From assembly GCA_019113295.1 (NCBI GenBank), contig DXHR01000022.1:1-41113 (forward strand): a stretch of DNA of 41,113 nucleotides, in the 5' to 3' direction. Positions 40,300 to 41,113 of the stretch are shown piece after piece. This DNA is from Candidatus Salinicoccus stercoripullorum. Lineage in GTDB: Bacteria; Bacillota; Bacilli; Staphylococcales; Salinicoccaceae. The first letter of the stretch is position 1; every line of letters begins with the position of its first letter. Under the pieces are notes generated by a model. The model had not been told where the DNA came from, did no database searches, and saw only the letters and a program-made list of their open reading frames with translations. The position numbers were made by a program, and so were the translations under genes.

Positions 40300-41088
40300 A
40301 TGAAAATGAGCGTGTTGGCCAGCGGTTCCACAGGGAACAGCACGTATATCGAAACAGAAAAAGGCAGCCTGCTCATAGATGTCGGACTTTCATGTAAGAA
40401 GATAGAGGAAGCACTGAATACGTTGGGTACTTCATTGAGTAGCATAGATGCGATACTTATCACACATGAACATTCGGACCATGTCAAAGGGCTGAAAGTG
40501 ATCGCCAAACGGTATGGCATTCCTATTTTTGCGAATGAAAATACGTGGAGACAGATAGAGAAAAAAGGGATTGAAATCAAGCCTGAACAGAAATTCCATT
40601 TCAATCCGCTTGAAAAGAAAGAAATCGTGGGCATGGATATCAATTCATTCAGCGTATCCCATGATGCGGTAGATCCCCAGTTCTATACATTTGCACGGGA
40701 TAATAAGAAAATATCGGTCATCACCGATACAGGGTACGTTTCCGACCATATGAAAGGCATCATCAAAGACAGCGACTGCTTCGTCTTCGAAAGCAACCAT
40801 GATGTCGACATGCTGCGGATGGGAAGGTATCCGTGGGTGACGAAGCAGCGGATATTATCAGACGTCGGGCACGTTTCCAATGAAGATGCCGCACACGCGA
40901 TGCGTGACGTTATAACCGCCCGCACGAAACGGATCTACCTGAGTCATCTGAGCCTCGATAATAATATTAAAGAACTTGCAAAGATGAGTGTGGAACAAGT
41001 CCTCAACCAGTATGATATCGATACAAAAGATGAAATAATGCTGTGTGATACAGACAAAGAAGCACCGACGAAGATATACACAGTATGA
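40300..41088 (+). CDS. walJ: Metallo-beta-lactamase-fold protein WalJ (YycJ)
   Basis: WalJ is a predicted metal-dependent hydrolase of the beta-lactamase fold, implicated in DNA repair or nuclease activity and in coordinating division with the Wal system; its substrate is not firmly known. The 262-residue product has the metal motif THEHSDH (about residues 54-60), preceded by SSIDAILI, then VSHDAVDP, TDTGYVSDHM and a C-terminal SHLSLDNN. I chose ATG 40300; a GTG at 40291 that overlaps the walI stop is an alternative. No clear ribosome binding site decides this. The gene ends the wal operon in the window. Confidence 0.92.
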   Translation: MKMSVLASGSTGNSTYIETEKGSLLIDVGLSCKKIEEALNTLGTSLSSIDAILITHEHSDHVKGLKVIAKRYGIPIFANENTWRQIEKKGIEIKPEQKFHFNPLEKKEIVGMDINSFSVSHDAVDPQFYTFARDNKKISVITDTGYVSDHMKGIIKDSDCFVFESNHDVDMLRMGRYPWVTKQRILSDVGHVSNEDAAHAMRDVITARTKRIYLSHLSLDNNIKELAKMSVEQVLNQYDIDTKDEIMLCDTDKEAPTKIYTV

Positions 41089-41089
41089 G

Positions 41090-41098
41090 TTATCCACA
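41090..41098 (+). other. Isolated exact DnaA box after walJ
   Basis: TTATCCACA begins two bases after the walJ stop. It is an exact consensus box at the window edge, with AT-rich DNA after it. A single 9-mer can occur by chance in a window of this size, so its role is uncertain. Confidence 0.4.
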
Positions 41099-41113
41099 GT
41101 TTATATACAAAAA

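Overview
The window is the replication-origin region of a low-GC Gram-positive chromosome of the family Staphylococcaceae. The order rpsR-ssb-rpsF-ychF-mscS-parB-noc-rsmG-mnmG-mnmE-jag-rnpA-rpmH, then oriC, then dnaA-dnaN-yaaA-recF-gyrB-gyrA, later serS, yybS-gdpP-rplI-dnaC-purA and walRKHIJ, is the classic Firmicute origin order. Staphylococcal traits are the absence of yidC/spoIIIJ between rnpA and jag, the absence of a parA/soj gene beside parB, hutH directly after gyrA, and a complete walRKHIJ operon. The base composition is higher in GC than Staphylococcus or Macrococcus, so a Salinicoccus-like genus is my best guess. This is inference, not a database result.

Region by region: positions 1-2191 are the right end of an AT-rich integrated element. 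It holds a truncated unknown gene, a tyrosine integrase with a stop codon at its third codon, and a small unknown gene, and it abuts the 3' end and terminator of rpsR. Positions 2206-12940 are housekeeping genes, all on the minus strand: ribosomal proteins with an S6:S18 mRNA leader, chromosome partition and nucleoid occlusion (ParB, Noc), tRNA and rRNA modification (RsmG, MnmG, MnmE), the RNA-binding protein Jag, RNase P protein and L34. Positions 12941-14898 are a two-part oriC flanking dnaA, with exact DnaA boxes on both sides and an unwinding element with DnaA-trio-like triplets just before dnaN.

Right of oriC every gene is on the plus strand, so transcription leaves the origin in both directions. 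Positions 16.2-22.1 kb are yaaA, recF, gyrB and gyrA. Positions 22.1-27.4 kb are a histidine-utilisation operon (hutP-hutH-small ORF-hutU-hutI) with a cre-like site over its promoter and a HutP-type attenuator between hutP and hutH. It runs, with no visible terminator, into the promoter and T-box leader of serS. Positions 29.0-33.8 kb hold yybS, gdpP, rplI and the replicative helicase, followed by purA with possible PurR boxes in the preceding terminator. Then come tRNA-Glu and tRNA-Asp, and finally the essential WalRK cell-wall two-component system with its accessory proteins WalH, WalI and WalJ.

Most of the window is ordinary core genome. The parts worth a second look are the disabled integrase and the rpsR attachment locus, the stacked hut/T-box control region, an Ala in place of an expected catalytic Cys in urocanase, a near-perfect Noc-binding site inside hutI, possible PurR boxes overlapping a terminator, and a small unrecognised membrane-protein ORF whose start codon lies in a palindrome. 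I did not find a clearly new multi-gene system.
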